Shown in pieces: positions 1-7,871 of a stretch of 38,281 nucleotides of DNA. The notes under the pieces were generated by a model, which was not told where the DNA came from, made no database searches, and saw nothing but the letters and a program-made list of their open reading frames with translations. The position numbers and the translations under genes are program-made. Source of the stretch: Rhizobiales bacterium CCH3-A5 (GTDB lineage Bacteria > Pseudomonadota > Alphaproteobacteria > Rhizobiales > Beijerinckiaceae). Within the stretch, counting starts at the first letter, position 1, and every line of letters starts with the position of its first letter. The stretch spans positions 1 to 38,281 of the forward strand of contig LSIB01000127.1 of assembly GCA_001556025.1 (NCBI GenBank). The letters run 5' to 3'.

Positions 1-414
1 GTATAGCTCTTCCCCTCCCCCTCGTGGGGAGGGGATAGGGGTGGGGGGCGTACCGCTTGGTGAGCGCTCGCCCGGTCGATCGCCCCCCCTCTCCATCTCT
101 CCCCCACGAGGGGGGAGAGAAGAGCTGTGTCCGGCCCCGCTTCTGCTCGGCCACATCAGCGCCACCGTCTCCGACAGGTCGCCGACATAGTCGTAGGAGA
201 GTGCGAACAGCACCGGGTCGGTCCGCTCCGAAATCAGCGTGCGGATCAGACCGGCCTTGGCGTTGGGAAAGACCAGTCCGCCCGTCATCGCCGCCAGAGC
301 CAGCCCGCGATCGGGGTCGGGCGTCGTGCGCAGATAGTCGGCGATCAGCGCCAACTTGGCGTTGCGGCGCGGCTCATAGGCGAGGCGGTCGAGCAGCCAG
401 GCGAAGCGGTTCAT
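1..414 (-). CDS. ATP-dependent DNA ligase, N-terminal part (cut by window edge)
   Basis: The reading frame is open from an ATG at 412-414 to the window edge, 138 codons without a stop. It begins MNRFAWLLDRL and contains segments (RRNAKLALIADYLR, GDLSETVALMWP) typical of the N-terminal helical region of the LigB/LigC-type ATP-dependent ligases that sit in the ligase-associated DNA-damage module. The nucleotidyl-transferase motif KxDG is not reached, so the call rests on the N-terminus and on context. Its ATG overlaps the exonuclease stop (ATGA), as expected for this gene pair. Known role of the family: sealing nicks during DNA repair with ATP. Odd feature: from about residue 97 onward the frame runs through a palindromic repeat (5-126), giving a low-complexity Gly/Pro/Arg stretch. 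Either the repeat forms an in-frame linker or the gene is damaged beyond the edge; the visible part has no frameshift. Confidence 0.75.
   Translation of the reverse strand, partial: MNRFAWLLDRLAYEPRRNAKLALIADYLRTTPDPDRGLALAAMTGGLVFPNAKAGLIRTLISERTDPVLFALSYDYVGDLSETVALMWPSRSGAGHSSSLPPRGGEMERGGDRPGERSPSGTPPTPIPSPRGGGEELY
5..126. repeat. Palindromic repeat (C-like family) inside the ligase gene
   Basis: Two inverted arms of 46 bases (5-50 and 81-126) match at about four fifths of positions, with perfect ends AGCTCTT / AAGAGCT. They are separated by a 30-base centre. Each arm is itself a small palindrome around CTCGTGGGG. The arms resemble the C/G-rich arms of the repeats at 13.3 and 23.1 kb. 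It lies wholly inside an open reading frame on the minus strand. Confidence 0.8.
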
Positions 415-1484
415 GGCGCGGCCTCGGCAGGCGTCTCGTCAGGCTCAGCCTCGCCCTCGTCGCCATAGCCGACGAGATGCAAGGGCCGCGCTTTAAGCCC
501 CACCGTGCCGCACCAATGCACCAGCGCCTCATCCGCGCCATGCGTGACCCAGATTTCGCCGGCCCCGACCTCGCGGATGGTCGCCTGCAGATCGTCCCAA
601 TCGGCATGGTCGGAGACGATCAGCGGCAGCTCGACGCCCTTCTGCCGCGCCCGCGCTCTCACCCGCATCCAGCCCGAGGCGAAGGCGGTGACCGGATCGG
701 GAAATTTGCGCGCCCATAAATCCTGTGTGGTGCTTGGCGGGCAGATCACGATTTCGCCGCCGAGGTTTTTGCGCTCGGCCGCGACCACCTTCCTGATCTC
801 GCCAAGTTTTGCGCCCTCTGAGAGGTAGAAGTCGGTCAGTTTCTCCATCGCGCCATGAACGTAGATTGGCCGGTCGTAGCCGGCCTCGCGGATCAGGGCC
901 ATGACGCGCTGCGCCTTTCCCAGCGAATAGGCCCCGACGATATGCGTGCGCTCCGGAAAAAGCCGGACCGATTCCAGCAGCTTGGAAACTTCCGCATGCG
1001 CCGGCGGATGCCGGAAAACAGGCAGGCCGAAGGTCGCCTCGGTGATGAAGATGTCGCAGGGCACGGGCTCGAAACCGGCGCAGGTCGGGTCGCGCTCGCG
1101 CTTGTAGTCGCCCGAGGCGACGATGCGCAGCCCGCGCGATTCCACCACGATCTGGGCCGAGCCCAGCACATGGCCGGCGGGCACGAAGCTGAAATCGACC
1201 TCGCCGATGTGCGTGGTCTCAGCCGGCACGGCCTCCTGCCGCTCGTCCGTGAAGCCTTCGCCATAGCGCAGGGCCATGATGGCGAGCGTCTCGCGCGTCG
1301 CCAGCACGGCGCCATGGCCGGCGCGGGCGTGGTCGGAATGGCCATGGGTGATGAGCGCGCGGGCGACCGGCCGCACAGGGTCGATGTAAATGTCGGCCGG
1401 CGGGCAGTAGAGTCCGGCCGGCGTCGGGATCAGCAGCTCCGACGGGCGGAAGCTTGGGGCGGCGCTGTGTCTGGCCAGTGTCAT
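411..1484 (-). CDS. Ligase-associated DNA-damage-response exonuclease (MBL fold)
   Basis: A 357-residue metallo-beta-lactamase-fold nuclease of the beta-CASP/SNM1-like group. The metal-binding signature HGHSDH is at residues 47-52, a GHVLGSAQ segment follows, and the later metal aspartate lies in SGDYKRERD (about 125). A C-terminal SDHADW block is the conserved beta-CASP histidine region. Family knowledge: this exonuclease is encoded next to an ATP-dependent ligase, an Lhr-like helicase and the PdeM phosphoesterase in many Gram-negatives and is thought to process DNA ends. Here it overlaps the ligase start by 4 bases (ATGA), so the two are translationally coupled. It is divergent from the methyltransferase gene at 1508, with only 23 bases between the two start codons, so the two promoters must overlap the opposing coding regions. 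The start at 1484 precedes the conserved N-terminus by a short variable stretch. Confidence 0.9.
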   Translation of the reverse strand: MTLARHSAAPSFRPSELLIPTPAGLYCPPADIYIDPVRPVARALITHGHSDHARAGHGAVLATRETLAIMALRYGEGFTDERQEAVPAETTHIGEVDFSFVPAGHVLGSAQIVVESRGLRIVASGDYKRERDPTCAGFEPVPCDIFITEATFGLPVFRHPPAHAEVSKLLESVRLFPERTHIVGAYSLGKAQRVMALIREAGYDRPIYVHGAMEKLTDFYLSEGAKLGEIRKVVAAERKNLGGEIVICPPSTTQDLWARKFPDPVTAFASGWMRVRARARQKGVELPLIVSDHADWDDLQATIREVGAGEIWVTHGADEALVHWCGTVGLKARPLHLVGYGDEGEAEPDETPAEAAP

Positions 1485-1507
1485 CCACCTCAGATAGACC
1501 GGCCGCC

Positions 1508-2467
1508 ATGACAGAAAAGGGCAGCACCGCGCATTCCGCCGGCTCAGGCGACCTGAGCCTCGACCGTCGCTACGCCTGGGCGGAGGCCGCGCTCAAGGAA
1601 GGCGACGCGCGCTCTTGCGTCGAAATCCTCGATCAGACGCTGGCTCAGGCCTACGGTTTCACCGCCGCCTGGCATCTCTACGGCCAGGCGCAGGAGGCGC
1701 TCGGCCATAATGAGGAGGCCGCCACCGCCTGGCGGCAATGCCTGACGCTCGACCCCAATGACCATTTCGGCGCGCGGCTCGACCTCGCCCGCATCGGCGC
1801 GATGTCGGCGGAAGAAGCGACCTCGGAGAATTTTTCGGGCGTGCTGTTCGACGGGTATGCCGAGCGTTTCGACAGCCATCTGGTCGAGACCTTGCGCTAC
1901 AATGCGCCGGCGCTGCTGAGGCAGGCGCTCGCCGGCCTGTGTCAGGAACGCGGCCGGGCGTTCCGGTTCGACACTGTTTACGATCTCGGCTGCGGCACTG
2001 GGCTGATGGGCGAAGCGATCCGGGCAGAGGCGGGCTTCCTCGCCGGCTGCGATCTCTCGCCGCGCATGATCGAGCGGGCGCGGGCCAAGCGCGGCCCCGA
2101 CGACCGGCCGCTTTACGACAAGCTCGCGGTGGCGGGACTGACGAGTTTCCTGACGAGCCGGCCGGATGCATCCGCCGATCTCGTGATCGCGGCCGACGTC
2201 TTCGTCTATCTCGGCGAATTGGGAGCGGCCTTCGCGCAGAGCCGCCGCGTGCTGAAGCCCGGCGGGCTGCTCGCCTTCACGGTGCAGAGCCATGCGGGCG
2301 AAGGCGTCGTGGTCGGCGCGGACCGGCGGTTTGCCCATGGCGAGGGCTGGCTGCGCGAGCGGCTGGGGACGGCGGGGATGCGGCCCGTGCTGGTCGAGGC
2401 GGCCAGCACGCGCGAGGACGGGGGGGTTGCGGTGCCGGGGCTGATCGTGGTGGCGGAGCGGGGTTGA
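1508..2467 (+). CDS. TPR-containing class I SAM-dependent methyltransferase (COG4976-like)
   Basis: A 319-residue protein. Residues about 20-95 form TPR-like helical repeats (AWHLYGQAQEALGHNEEA). The rest is a Rossmann methyltransferase with SAM motif I VYDLGCGTGLMGEAI, an acidic strand-2 residue in GCDLSPRMIERARAK, motif III ADVFVYLGEL and the post-motif segment VLKPGGLLAFTVQ. The same frame is open upstream to 1454, but the ATG at 1508 was chosen because upstream residues are poor and would overlap the divergent exonuclease gene. The substrate is unknown. Neighbours: it separates the two halves of the ligase repair module and lies 67 bases before parD on the same strand. A DNA, protein or small-molecule target cannot be told from the sequence; the TPR region suggests a protein partner (inference). 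Confidence 0.85.
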   Translation: MTEKGSTAHSAGSGDLSLDRRYAWAEAALKEGDARSCVEILDQTLAQAYGFTAAWHLYGQAQEALGHNEEAATAWRQCLTLDPNDHFGARLDLARIGAMSAEEATSENFSGVLFDGYAERFDSHLVETLRYNAPALLRQALAGLCQERGRAFRFDTVYDLGCGTGLMGEAIRAEAGFLAGCDLSPRMIERARAKRGPDDRPLYDKLAVAGLTSFLTSRPDASADLVIAADVFVYLGELGAAFAQSRRVLKPGGLLAFTVQSHAGEGVVVGADRRFAHGEGWLRERLGTAGMRPVLVEAASTREDGGVAVPGLIVVAERG

Positions 2468-2534
2468 GCAACGACGAGACTGGCGGATGGAATGCGTTTT
2501 GCGCTAGTCTGGGGATGAATGACGGAGGAAGCTC

Positions 2535-2798
2535 ATGGATGTTCCAATTGGCGACCGCTGGCAGTCGTTCATCGCGAACGCGATCGAAACGGGGCGCTAT
2601 ACCTCCGTTTCTGATGTCGTTGCCGAAGGATTGAGCCTCGTTCAGCAGCAAGAGGAACGGCTGCAAGCGCTGCGCGAAATGGTGAATGCATCGATCGAGC
2701 AAGGGGGTTCGCTCAGCGACGACGAGGTCGCTGCGGCGATCGAAGCGGCCCTCGATGAGCTTGACGCTGCCGTTGCGAAGGCCGATGCGGCGGCTTGA
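2535..2798 (+). CDS. parD: ParD-family antitoxin
   Basis: An 87-residue protein with an N-terminal ribbon-helix-helix (GDRWQSFIANAIETGRYTS, then SDVVAEGLSLVQQQEER) as in ParD/CopG antitoxins. It is followed by an acidic, Ala-rich tail that in this family wraps the toxin. A strong ribosome binding site GGAGGAA (2524-2530) sits 4 bases before the ATG. The parE start lies inside its last codons (14-base overlap), the usual antitoxin-first coupled arrangement. Family knowledge: ParD binds and neutralises ParE and represses its own promoter through the RHH domain. The promoter would be in the 67-base gap after the methyltransferase gene. It looks intact. Confidence 0.9.
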   Translation: MDVPIGDRWQSFIANAIETGRYTSVSDVVAEGLSLVQQQEERLQALREMVNASIEQGGSLSDDEVAAAIEAALDELDAAVAKADAAA

Positions 2799-3096
2799 GT
2801 ATAATCAGGCGGCGCAAGAAGACCTTTTGGGCATCGCACGTTTCATCCGCGCGAGCAGCGGCCACCGAAATGTAGCAAGCGCGTTCGTCGGAACCCTGCG
2901 CAAGCAGTGCGAGAAGATCGCGATGCTGCCTGGAACGATAGGCAGGCCTCGCGCTGAACTCAGACCGGACCTACGCAGCTTCGCTTTCAAGGGCTACCTG
3001 ATCCTGTTTCGCTATACGGCCGACGCGGTCGTGATCGTCAACATCATCGAGCGCCATCGCGACATCGGCGCGCAGTTCGAGAAAGACACGGACTGA
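2785..3096 (+). CDS. parE: ParE-family toxin (RelE/ParE superfamily)
   Basis: A 103-residue basic protein starting MRRLEYNQAAQEDLLGIARF, with the RelE/ParE fold pattern: two N-terminal helices, then GRPRAELRPDLRSFAFKGYLILFRY and a last strand-helix VIVNIIERHRDI. The C-terminal IxRxxHxRD-like motif (IERHRDI) and the conserved Arg-Ser-Phe segment match ParE. Known targets of ParE are DNA gyrase for plasmid ParE; the chromosomal target here is unknown. The ATG at 2785 was chosen because it gives the family-standard length and overlaps parD by 14 bases. Twenty-four bases separate it from the helicase gene on the same strand, so read-through into repair genes is possible. No truncation seen. Confidence 0.88.
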   Translation: MRRLEYNQAAQEDLLGIARFIRASSGHRNVASAFVGTLRKQCEKIAMLPGTIGRPRAELRPDLRSFAFKGYLILFRYTADAVVIVNIIERHRDIGAQFEKDTD

Positions 3097-3120
3097 GGCG
3101 GTCATTCCTCTTGCTGCTGC

Positions 3121-5628
3121 ATGCCTCTATCTGTGCAGGACATGCCCTCCTCCCCTTCCCTCCCCCCCGCCTTCTCCGATTGGTTCGCCAGCCGCGGCTG
3201 GAGCGCGCGGCCGCACCAGCTCGCTCTGCTGGCGGAGGCCCGCGCCGGGCGCTCGACGCTGCTCGTCGCACCGACCGGAGCCGGCAAGACGCTGGCGGGC
3301 TTCCTGCCCTCGCTGGTCGAGCTCACGGAGCAGAACGGCAAGCGCGACGGCCTGCACACGCTCTACATCTCGCCGCTGAAGGCGCTCGCGGTCGACATCG
3401 CCCGCAATCTCGAAATGCCGATCGCGGAGATGGGCCTCCCCATCACGGTCGAGACCCGCACGGGCGACACCTCCGCCGCCAAGCGCACGCGGCAGATGGC
3501 GCGCCCGCCCGACATCCTGCTGACGACGCCGGAGCAGCTCGCGCTGCTGGTCTCGCATCGCGACGCCAAGCCGTTCTTCTCGTCTCTGCGGCGGATCGTG
3601 CTCGACGAGCTGCACGCGCTCGTCACCTCCAAGCGCGGCGACCTGCTGTCGCTCGGTCTGGCACGCCTGCGCAGTCTCGCACCGCAGGTGAGCGCGGTCG
3701 GCCTGTCGGCGACGGTGCGCGAGCCCGCCGACCTGCAGCGCTTCCTCGGCGGATCGGAGACGCCGGCGGGCCTCGTCACCGTCACCGGCGGTGCGGCCGC
3801 GCGCATCGGCATCCTTGAAAGCAAACGCCATCTGCCGCTCGCCGGCCACACCACCGGTCACGCCATGGCCGACATCTACAAGGCGATCCAGGACCACAAG
3901 CTGACGCTGGTCTTCGTCAACACGCGCATGCAGGCCGAATTCGCCTTCCAGGCGCTGTGGTCGATCAACGAGGATAATCTGCCGATCGCGCTGCATCACG
4001 GCTCGCTCGATGCGAGCCAGCGCCGCAAGGTCGAGGCGGCGATGGCGGCTGGAAAACTGAAAGCGGTCGTCTGCACCGCGACGCTCGATCTCGGCATCGA
4101 CTGGGGCGATGTCGATCTCGTCGTCAATATCGGCGCGCCCAAGGGCGCGAGCCGGCTGATGCAGCGGATCGGCCGCTCCAACCACCGCATGGACGAGCCC
4201 TCGCAGGCGCTGCTGGTGCCCTCCAACCGCTTTGAGCTGCTGGAGTGCCGCGCCGCGCTCGAGGCCGTGGCGGAAGCGGCGCAGGATACGCCGGAGCCGA
4301 GGCTCGGCGGCCTCGACGTGCTTGCCCAGCATGTGCTGGGCGTCGCCTGCTCGGACGGGTTCGAAACTGAGACGCTCTATGAGGAGGTCCGCACCGCCTC
4401 GCCCTATGCCGCGCTGGAACGCGCCGATTTCGACGCCGTGGTGAGCTTCGTCGCGACCGGCGGCTATGCGCTGCGCTCCTATGAGCGCTTCGCCAAGCTG
4501 CGGCAGGACAAGGCCGGGCTTTGGCGCGCCAGCAATGCGCGCATCATCCAGCAATACCGGATGAATGTCGGCACCATCGTCGAATCGACCATGCTGAAGG
4601 TTCGGCTCGGCCGGGCGCGCGGCGGCAAACCCGGCCAGCCCGCGCGGATCATGACCGGCGGGCGGGTGCTCGGCGAGATCGAGGAATACTTCGCCGAGAC
4701 GATGACGGCGGGCGACACCTTCATCTTCGCCGGCGAGGTGCTGCGCTTCGAGGGCATCACCGGCAACGAGGCGATCTGCTCGCGCGCCGCGCCCGGCACG
4801 GATCCCAAGATCCCGTCCTATGCCGGCGGCAAGTTCCCGCTCTCGACCTTTCTGGCGGCGCGCGTTCGGGCGATCCTGGCCAGCCCGAAGGAGTGGTCGA
4901 CGCTGCCCGACGAGGTCTCGTCCTGGCTGCACGCCCAGCGCCTGAAATCGCGCCTGCCGAAACCCGGCGAACTGCTGGTCGAAACCTTTCCGCGGGGCGG
5001 GCGCTTCTACCTCGTCGCCTATCCCTTCGAGGGCCGGCTCGCGCATCAGACGCTCGGCATGCTGCTGACGCGCCGGCTGGAGCGCGCCCGGATGCGCCCG
5101 CTCGGCTTCGTCTGCAACGATTACGGCATCGCCTGCTGGACTCTCGGCGACATGTCGGCGGCGATCGCGCGCGGGGCGCTCAGCCTCGACGACCTCTTCG
5201 CGCAGGACATGCTCGGCGACGATCTCGAGGAATGGCTCGCCGAGTCGGCGCTGATGAAGCGCACCTTCCGGCAATGCGCCGTGATCGCCGGGCTGATCGA
5301 GCGCAATTTTCCGGGGCAGGAGAAGAACCGGCGGCAGGTCACCCTATCGAGCGACCTTGTCTACGACGTGCTGCGCAGCCACGAGCCCGACCATGTGCTG
5401 CTCAAGGCCGCACGTCAGGACGCAGCCTCGGGCTTGCTCGACATCCAGCGACTGGGCCAGATGCTGACACGAATCAGCGGCCGAATCATTCATCAGCCGC
5501 TGGAACGGGTTTCGCCGCTCGGCGTCTCGGTGATGCTCGAGATCGGCCGCGAGGCGGTCTATGGCGAGGCTGCTGACGAGATTTTGGCGGAAGCCGAGGC
5601 GATGCTGGTCGAAGAGGCGATGGCGTGA
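3121..5628 (+). CDS. Ligase-associated DNA-damage-response DEXH-box helicase (Lhr-like)
   Basis: 835 residues, the normal length for this Lhr-related branch. Visible superfamily 2 motifs: Q-like PHQLALL (31-37), Walker A APTGAGKT (50-57), motif Ib/II with DELH at 162-165, motif III SAT (196-198), then in RecA domain 2 VFVNTRMQAEF, TLDLGIDWGDVD and motif VI QRIGRSNHR. After about residue 400 come a winged-helix region and the Lhr-core C-terminal domain. Family knowledge: an ATP-dependent 3'-5' helicase/translocase working with the ligase, exonuclease and PdeM. The start could also be 3142 (MPSSPSLPP); 3121 is kept because neither has a clear ribosome binding site. The GTG start of pdeM overlaps its stop (GTGA). 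It lies directly after parDE. Confidence 0.92.
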   Translation: MPLSVQDMPSSPSLPPAFSDWFASRGWSARPHQLALLAEARAGRSTLLVAPTGAGKTLAGFLPSLVELTEQNGKRDGLHTLYISPLKALAVDIARNLEMPIAEMGLPITVETRTGDTSAAKRTRQMARPPDILLTTPEQLALLVSHRDAKPFFSSLRRIVLDELHALVTSKRGDLLSLGLARLRSLAPQVSAVGLSATVREPADLQRFLGGSETPAGLVTVTGGAAARIGILESKRHLPLAGHTTGHAMADIYKAIQDHKLTLVFVNTRMQAEFAFQALWSINEDNLPIALHHGSLDASQRRKVEAAMAAGKLKAVVCTATLDLGIDWGDVDLVVNIGAPKGASRLMQRIGRSNHRMDEPSQALLVPSNRFELLECRAALEAVAEAAQDTPEPRLGGLDVLAQHVLGVACSDGFETETLYEEVRTASPYAALERADFDAVVSFVATGGYALRSYERFAKLRQDKAGLWRASNARIIQQYRMNVGTIVESTMLKVRLGRARGGKPGQPARIMTGGRVLGEIEEYFAETMTAGDTFIFAGEVLRFEGITGNEAICSRAAPGTDPKIPSYAGGKFPLSTFLAARVRAILASPKEWSTLPDEVSSWLHAQRLKSRLPKPGELLVETFPRGGRFYLVAYPFEGRLAHQTLGMLLTRRLERARMRPLGFVCNDYGIACWTLGDMSAAIARGALSLDDLFAQDMLGDDLEEWLAESALMKRTFRQCAVIAGLIERNFPGQEKNRRQVTLSSDLVYDVLRSHEPDHVLLKAARQDAASGLLDIQRLGQMLTRISGRIIHQPLERVSPLGVSVMLEIGREAVYGEAADEILAEAEAMLVEEAMA

Positions 5629-6332
5629 CGGCGCTGGCAATCGGGACGACGGGGACGCAGGCGGCCTTCACGCTCGGCCGGCTCGCGCTCGCGCCGGACC
5701 TGTCGGGCGCGCTGTTCCTGCCCGGAGAGCGCACGCTGATCGTGGCCGACCTGCATCTGGAAAAAGGCTCGGCCTTTGCGGCGCGCGGGGTCTTCCTGCC
5801 GCCCTATGATTCGGCCGCGACGCTGTCCGTGCTCAGCGCTGCGATCCTGCGACATCAGCCCGCCCGCGTCATCGCACTCGGCGACAGCTTTCACGATCGC
5901 GGCGGCCAGGCCCGGCTCGACCCCGGCTGCCGCGAGGCTCTGGCGAGCCTTCAGCGAGGCCGCGACTGGCTCTGGATCACCGGCAACCACGATCCGCAAA
6001 TCGGGCCTTCGCTCGGCGGCGAGACCGCCGACGAGATCGAGATCGCCGGCGTCGCCCTGCGCCACGAACCCGACCCCGACGCGCATGGTTGCGAGATCGC
6101 CGGCCATCTCCACCCGGCGGCAAAAGTCAGGATGCGCGGCCGGGCGCTGCGCCGACGCTGCTTCGCGCTGTCGGACACACGCTGCGTGATGCCGGCCATG
6201 GGCGCCTATGCCGGGGGCCTGAACCTGCGCGACCGCGCCTTCCGCCCGCTCTTCCGCGAGGGCCTGAGCGCCCACATCCTCGGCGACGGCCGGCTCTTCC
6301 GCATCGACGAGCGGCTGTTGCTGCCCGACTGA
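5625..6332 (+). CDS. pdeM: Ligase-associated DNA-damage-response endonuclease PdeM
   Basis: A 235-residue calcineurin-like metallophosphoesterase. All metal-site motifs are present: DLH (42-44), GDSFHD (86-91), GNHD (120-123) and GHLH (160-163). The start is a GTG whose last bases form the helicase stop TGA, so translation is coupled. Family knowledge: PdeM is the fourth member of the ligase-associated repair set and is thought to be a DNA endonuclease or phosphoesterase acting with the Lhr-like helicase. The C-terminal part (residues 165-235) is the usual cap with a conserved PAMGAYAGGLN stretch. Nothing suggests loss of function. The next 126 bases before the tRNA hold no gene that I can support. 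Confidence 0.9.
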   Translation: MTALAIGTTGTQAAFTLGRLALAPDLSGALFLPGERTLIVADLHLEKGSAFAARGVFLPPYDSAATLSVLSAAILRHQPARVIALGDSFHDRGGQARLDPGCREALASLQRGRDWLWITGNHDPQIGPSLGGETADEIEIAGVALRHEPDPDAHGCEIAGHLHPAAKVRMRGRALRRRCFALSDTRCVMPAMGAYAGGLNLRDRAFRPLFREGLSAHILGDGRLFRIDERLLLPD

Positions 6333-6458
6333 GTTTTGGACAGACCCCGTTGCGGGTTGCGTCGGCGAAGGGCTTATGGCATCAGGACGCCGCTTCGGAA
6401 CTCAGGCCAGCGCCAGCATCGCCTCACGCGACGCCTGTGACGCCAGCCCGACGGTCCT

Positions 6459-6533
6459 GCTGCGGTAGCTCAGTGGTAGAGCACTCCATTGGTAATGGAG
6501 AGGTCGAGAGTTCAATCCTCTCTCGCAGCACCA
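6459..6533 (+). tRNA. tRNA-Thr (anticodon GGT)
   Basis: A 75-base cloverleaf with encoded CCA. The acceptor stem GCTGCGG pairs with TCGCAGC (last pair G-T), the D arm is GCTC..GAGC, the anticodon stem CTCCA/TGGAG holds loop TTGGTAA with anticodon GGT, and the T arm GAGAG/CTCTC holds TTCAATC. It reads ACC and ACT threonine codons. Transcribed rightward, convergent with the methyltransferase-like gene at 6636. Confidence 0.97.
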
Positions 6534-6635
6534 GCCCATCCGATCGATGACGGGAGCGGCTCTGGCCGAGTGTCGCCCGTTCCGAGGAGATCCGGATCGA
6601 TGCTTCGGTAGCGGAACGTGCCGAGCCCGTAGCGA

Positions 6636-7697
6636 TCAGCACTTGCAGACGTAACGTCGCCCATTCGTGTTGGGGTCCGAGCCGTCGCTTGTCGAGAAGA
6701 AGAGCGAGGCGCCCCAATGGGAATACGCGCCGCGCCCGACAGTCCGGATCGTCTCATGCATCGCATGGGCCGGCCCGAGCAGTTTGCCGTCCTCGAACAG
6801 AGCGGCCCCGGAAATGATCGGGTTCTGGCTCGAGTCCCCGGGCGCACATGACTCCGGCAACGCGGCGCCCCACATCAACCCGCCGTTCGCGCCAAAGGAC
6901 GAGAGCTCGACCTCGACGGGCTCGCGGGACATCACCCGCCGCCCGGCCAGCAACTCATAGGGGCTGAACCATTCGACCGCGCCGGCCGGACAGGCCTCGC
7001 CGGTGAACTTCCGGCCGTAAAGGCTCTGAATGGGTATCGCCTTGTCCAGCGAGTCCGGGCGTTTGCGGGCTGCGAACAGATGAAAGGCGATCCTGTCATC
7101 CATCGCACCGATCAGGCCTTCGCCGTAGGAGCCGGGCAGCGCCGGTCTGACCAGCCATGACTCGGCCTGCGGACCAAAATGAAGCGAGGCGGAGTTCAAG
7201 AGATCGAATTTTGCGGCGGAGTAGTAGTCGAGCATCAGGGTCGGGCCGAACTGATAGAAGCCGTGATCGACGCAGTTGCTCATCGGCAGGATATGAAGGG
7301 CCAATCCGCCGGGCCTGAGCATTCGCGTGATGTTCGTGAGCGCGTTGGGAACATGAAAGACGTGCTCCAGCGTTCCGCCGTTCAGAACCACCCCGAACCG
7401 GCCGACCAGTTCGGCGGGAAGCTCGTCATTATTCAAGTCGAACTCGAAATCGGCGCCTTCATATCGGCTCACATCGATGCTCGCGACGTCGGTCAGCCCG
7501 CCGCAGGCCGCGAAGTAGCCTCGCGCATCCATCGCACGATCCGTGCCCTGCGCTGGCGACGTGCCTCCGATGGCGCTGAAAAAGGTCTTTTCGGTAAACC
7601 CGACATCCTGGACGCCAAGCGTCGCAACGGGACCTTGCGCCTGGTGAGCCAGAAGCCATTCGCGCAGCACCACGGCAACATTGATTTCGATACCCAT
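6636..7697 (-). CDS. Methyltransferase-like protein with surface-sugar type C-terminal domain
   Basis: 353 residues. The N-terminal half is a degenerate class I methyltransferase: VATLGVQDVGF where motif I would be, FGVVLNGGTLEHVFHVPNA as the motif III/IV region, then MLRPGGLALHILPMSN. The C-terminal about 90 residues hold a block ending in SHWGASLFFSTSDGSDPNTN, a Trp/Asp-rich signature I associate with proteins encoded near glycosyl- and sulfotransferases (inference from memory, not searched). It likely modifies a cell-surface sugar or related compound, but the substrate is unknown. The gene stands alone on its strand between a tRNA-Thr gene and hmgA, with which it is divergent. Codon use appears slightly less GC-biased than the neighbours, so a tRNA-linked acquisition is possible but unproven. 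Confidence 0.7.
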   Translation of the reverse strand: MGIEINVAVVLREWLLAHQAQGPVATLGVQDVGFTEKTFFSAIGGTSPAQGTDRAMDARGYFAACGGLTDVASIDVSRYEGADFEFDLNNDELPAELVGRFGVVLNGGTLEHVFHVPNALTNITRMLRPGGLALHILPMSNCVDHGFYQFGPTLMLDYYSAAKFDLLNSASLHFGPQAESWLVRPALPGSYGEGLIGAMDDRIAFHLFAARKRPDSLDKAIPIQSLYGRKFTGEACPAGAVEWFSPYELLAGRRVMSREPVEVELSSFGANGGLMWGAALPESCAPGDSSQNPIISGAALFEDGKLLGPAHAMHETIRTVGRGAYSHWGASLFFSTSDGSDPNTNGRRYVCKC

Positions 7698-7817
7698 TGT
7701 CTGCTGCCTCGCGCGGGAAAGGCGGCCTGCCTAACACGCGACGTGCCGCCGCGAGAAGTCTCTCGGTGGCGAAGCGCGTGACGATCTGCAATCGCCCGCT
7801 GCGGCCGAGCGCGCCTT

Positions 7818-7854
7818 GATGGTTACAATCACAACTGTTACAGATGAAACCATC
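7818..7854. promoter_or_regulatory. Candidate operator upstream of hmgA
   Basis: A perfect 7-base inverted repeat GATGGTT / AACCATC (7818-7824 and 7848-7854) encloses a direct repeat of GTTACA (7822-7827 and 7837-7842, 15 bases apart). It ends 17 bases before the hmgA ATG and lies in the 174-base gap shared with the divergent methyltransferase-like gene. The arrangement fits a binding site for a regulator of homogentisate breakdown; which one is unknown. Confidence 0.4.
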
Positions 7855-7871
7855 TGGCGGAGGGGCGCGGC

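Noticed and set aside
3127..5274. Long open frame (715 codons) on the minus strand
   Set aside because: Shadow of the helicase gene in GC-rich DNA; Arg/Asp/Gly-rich with no domain.
6424..6717. Small minus-strand frame across the tRNA
   Set aside because: It reads through tRNA-Thr; a common false gene.
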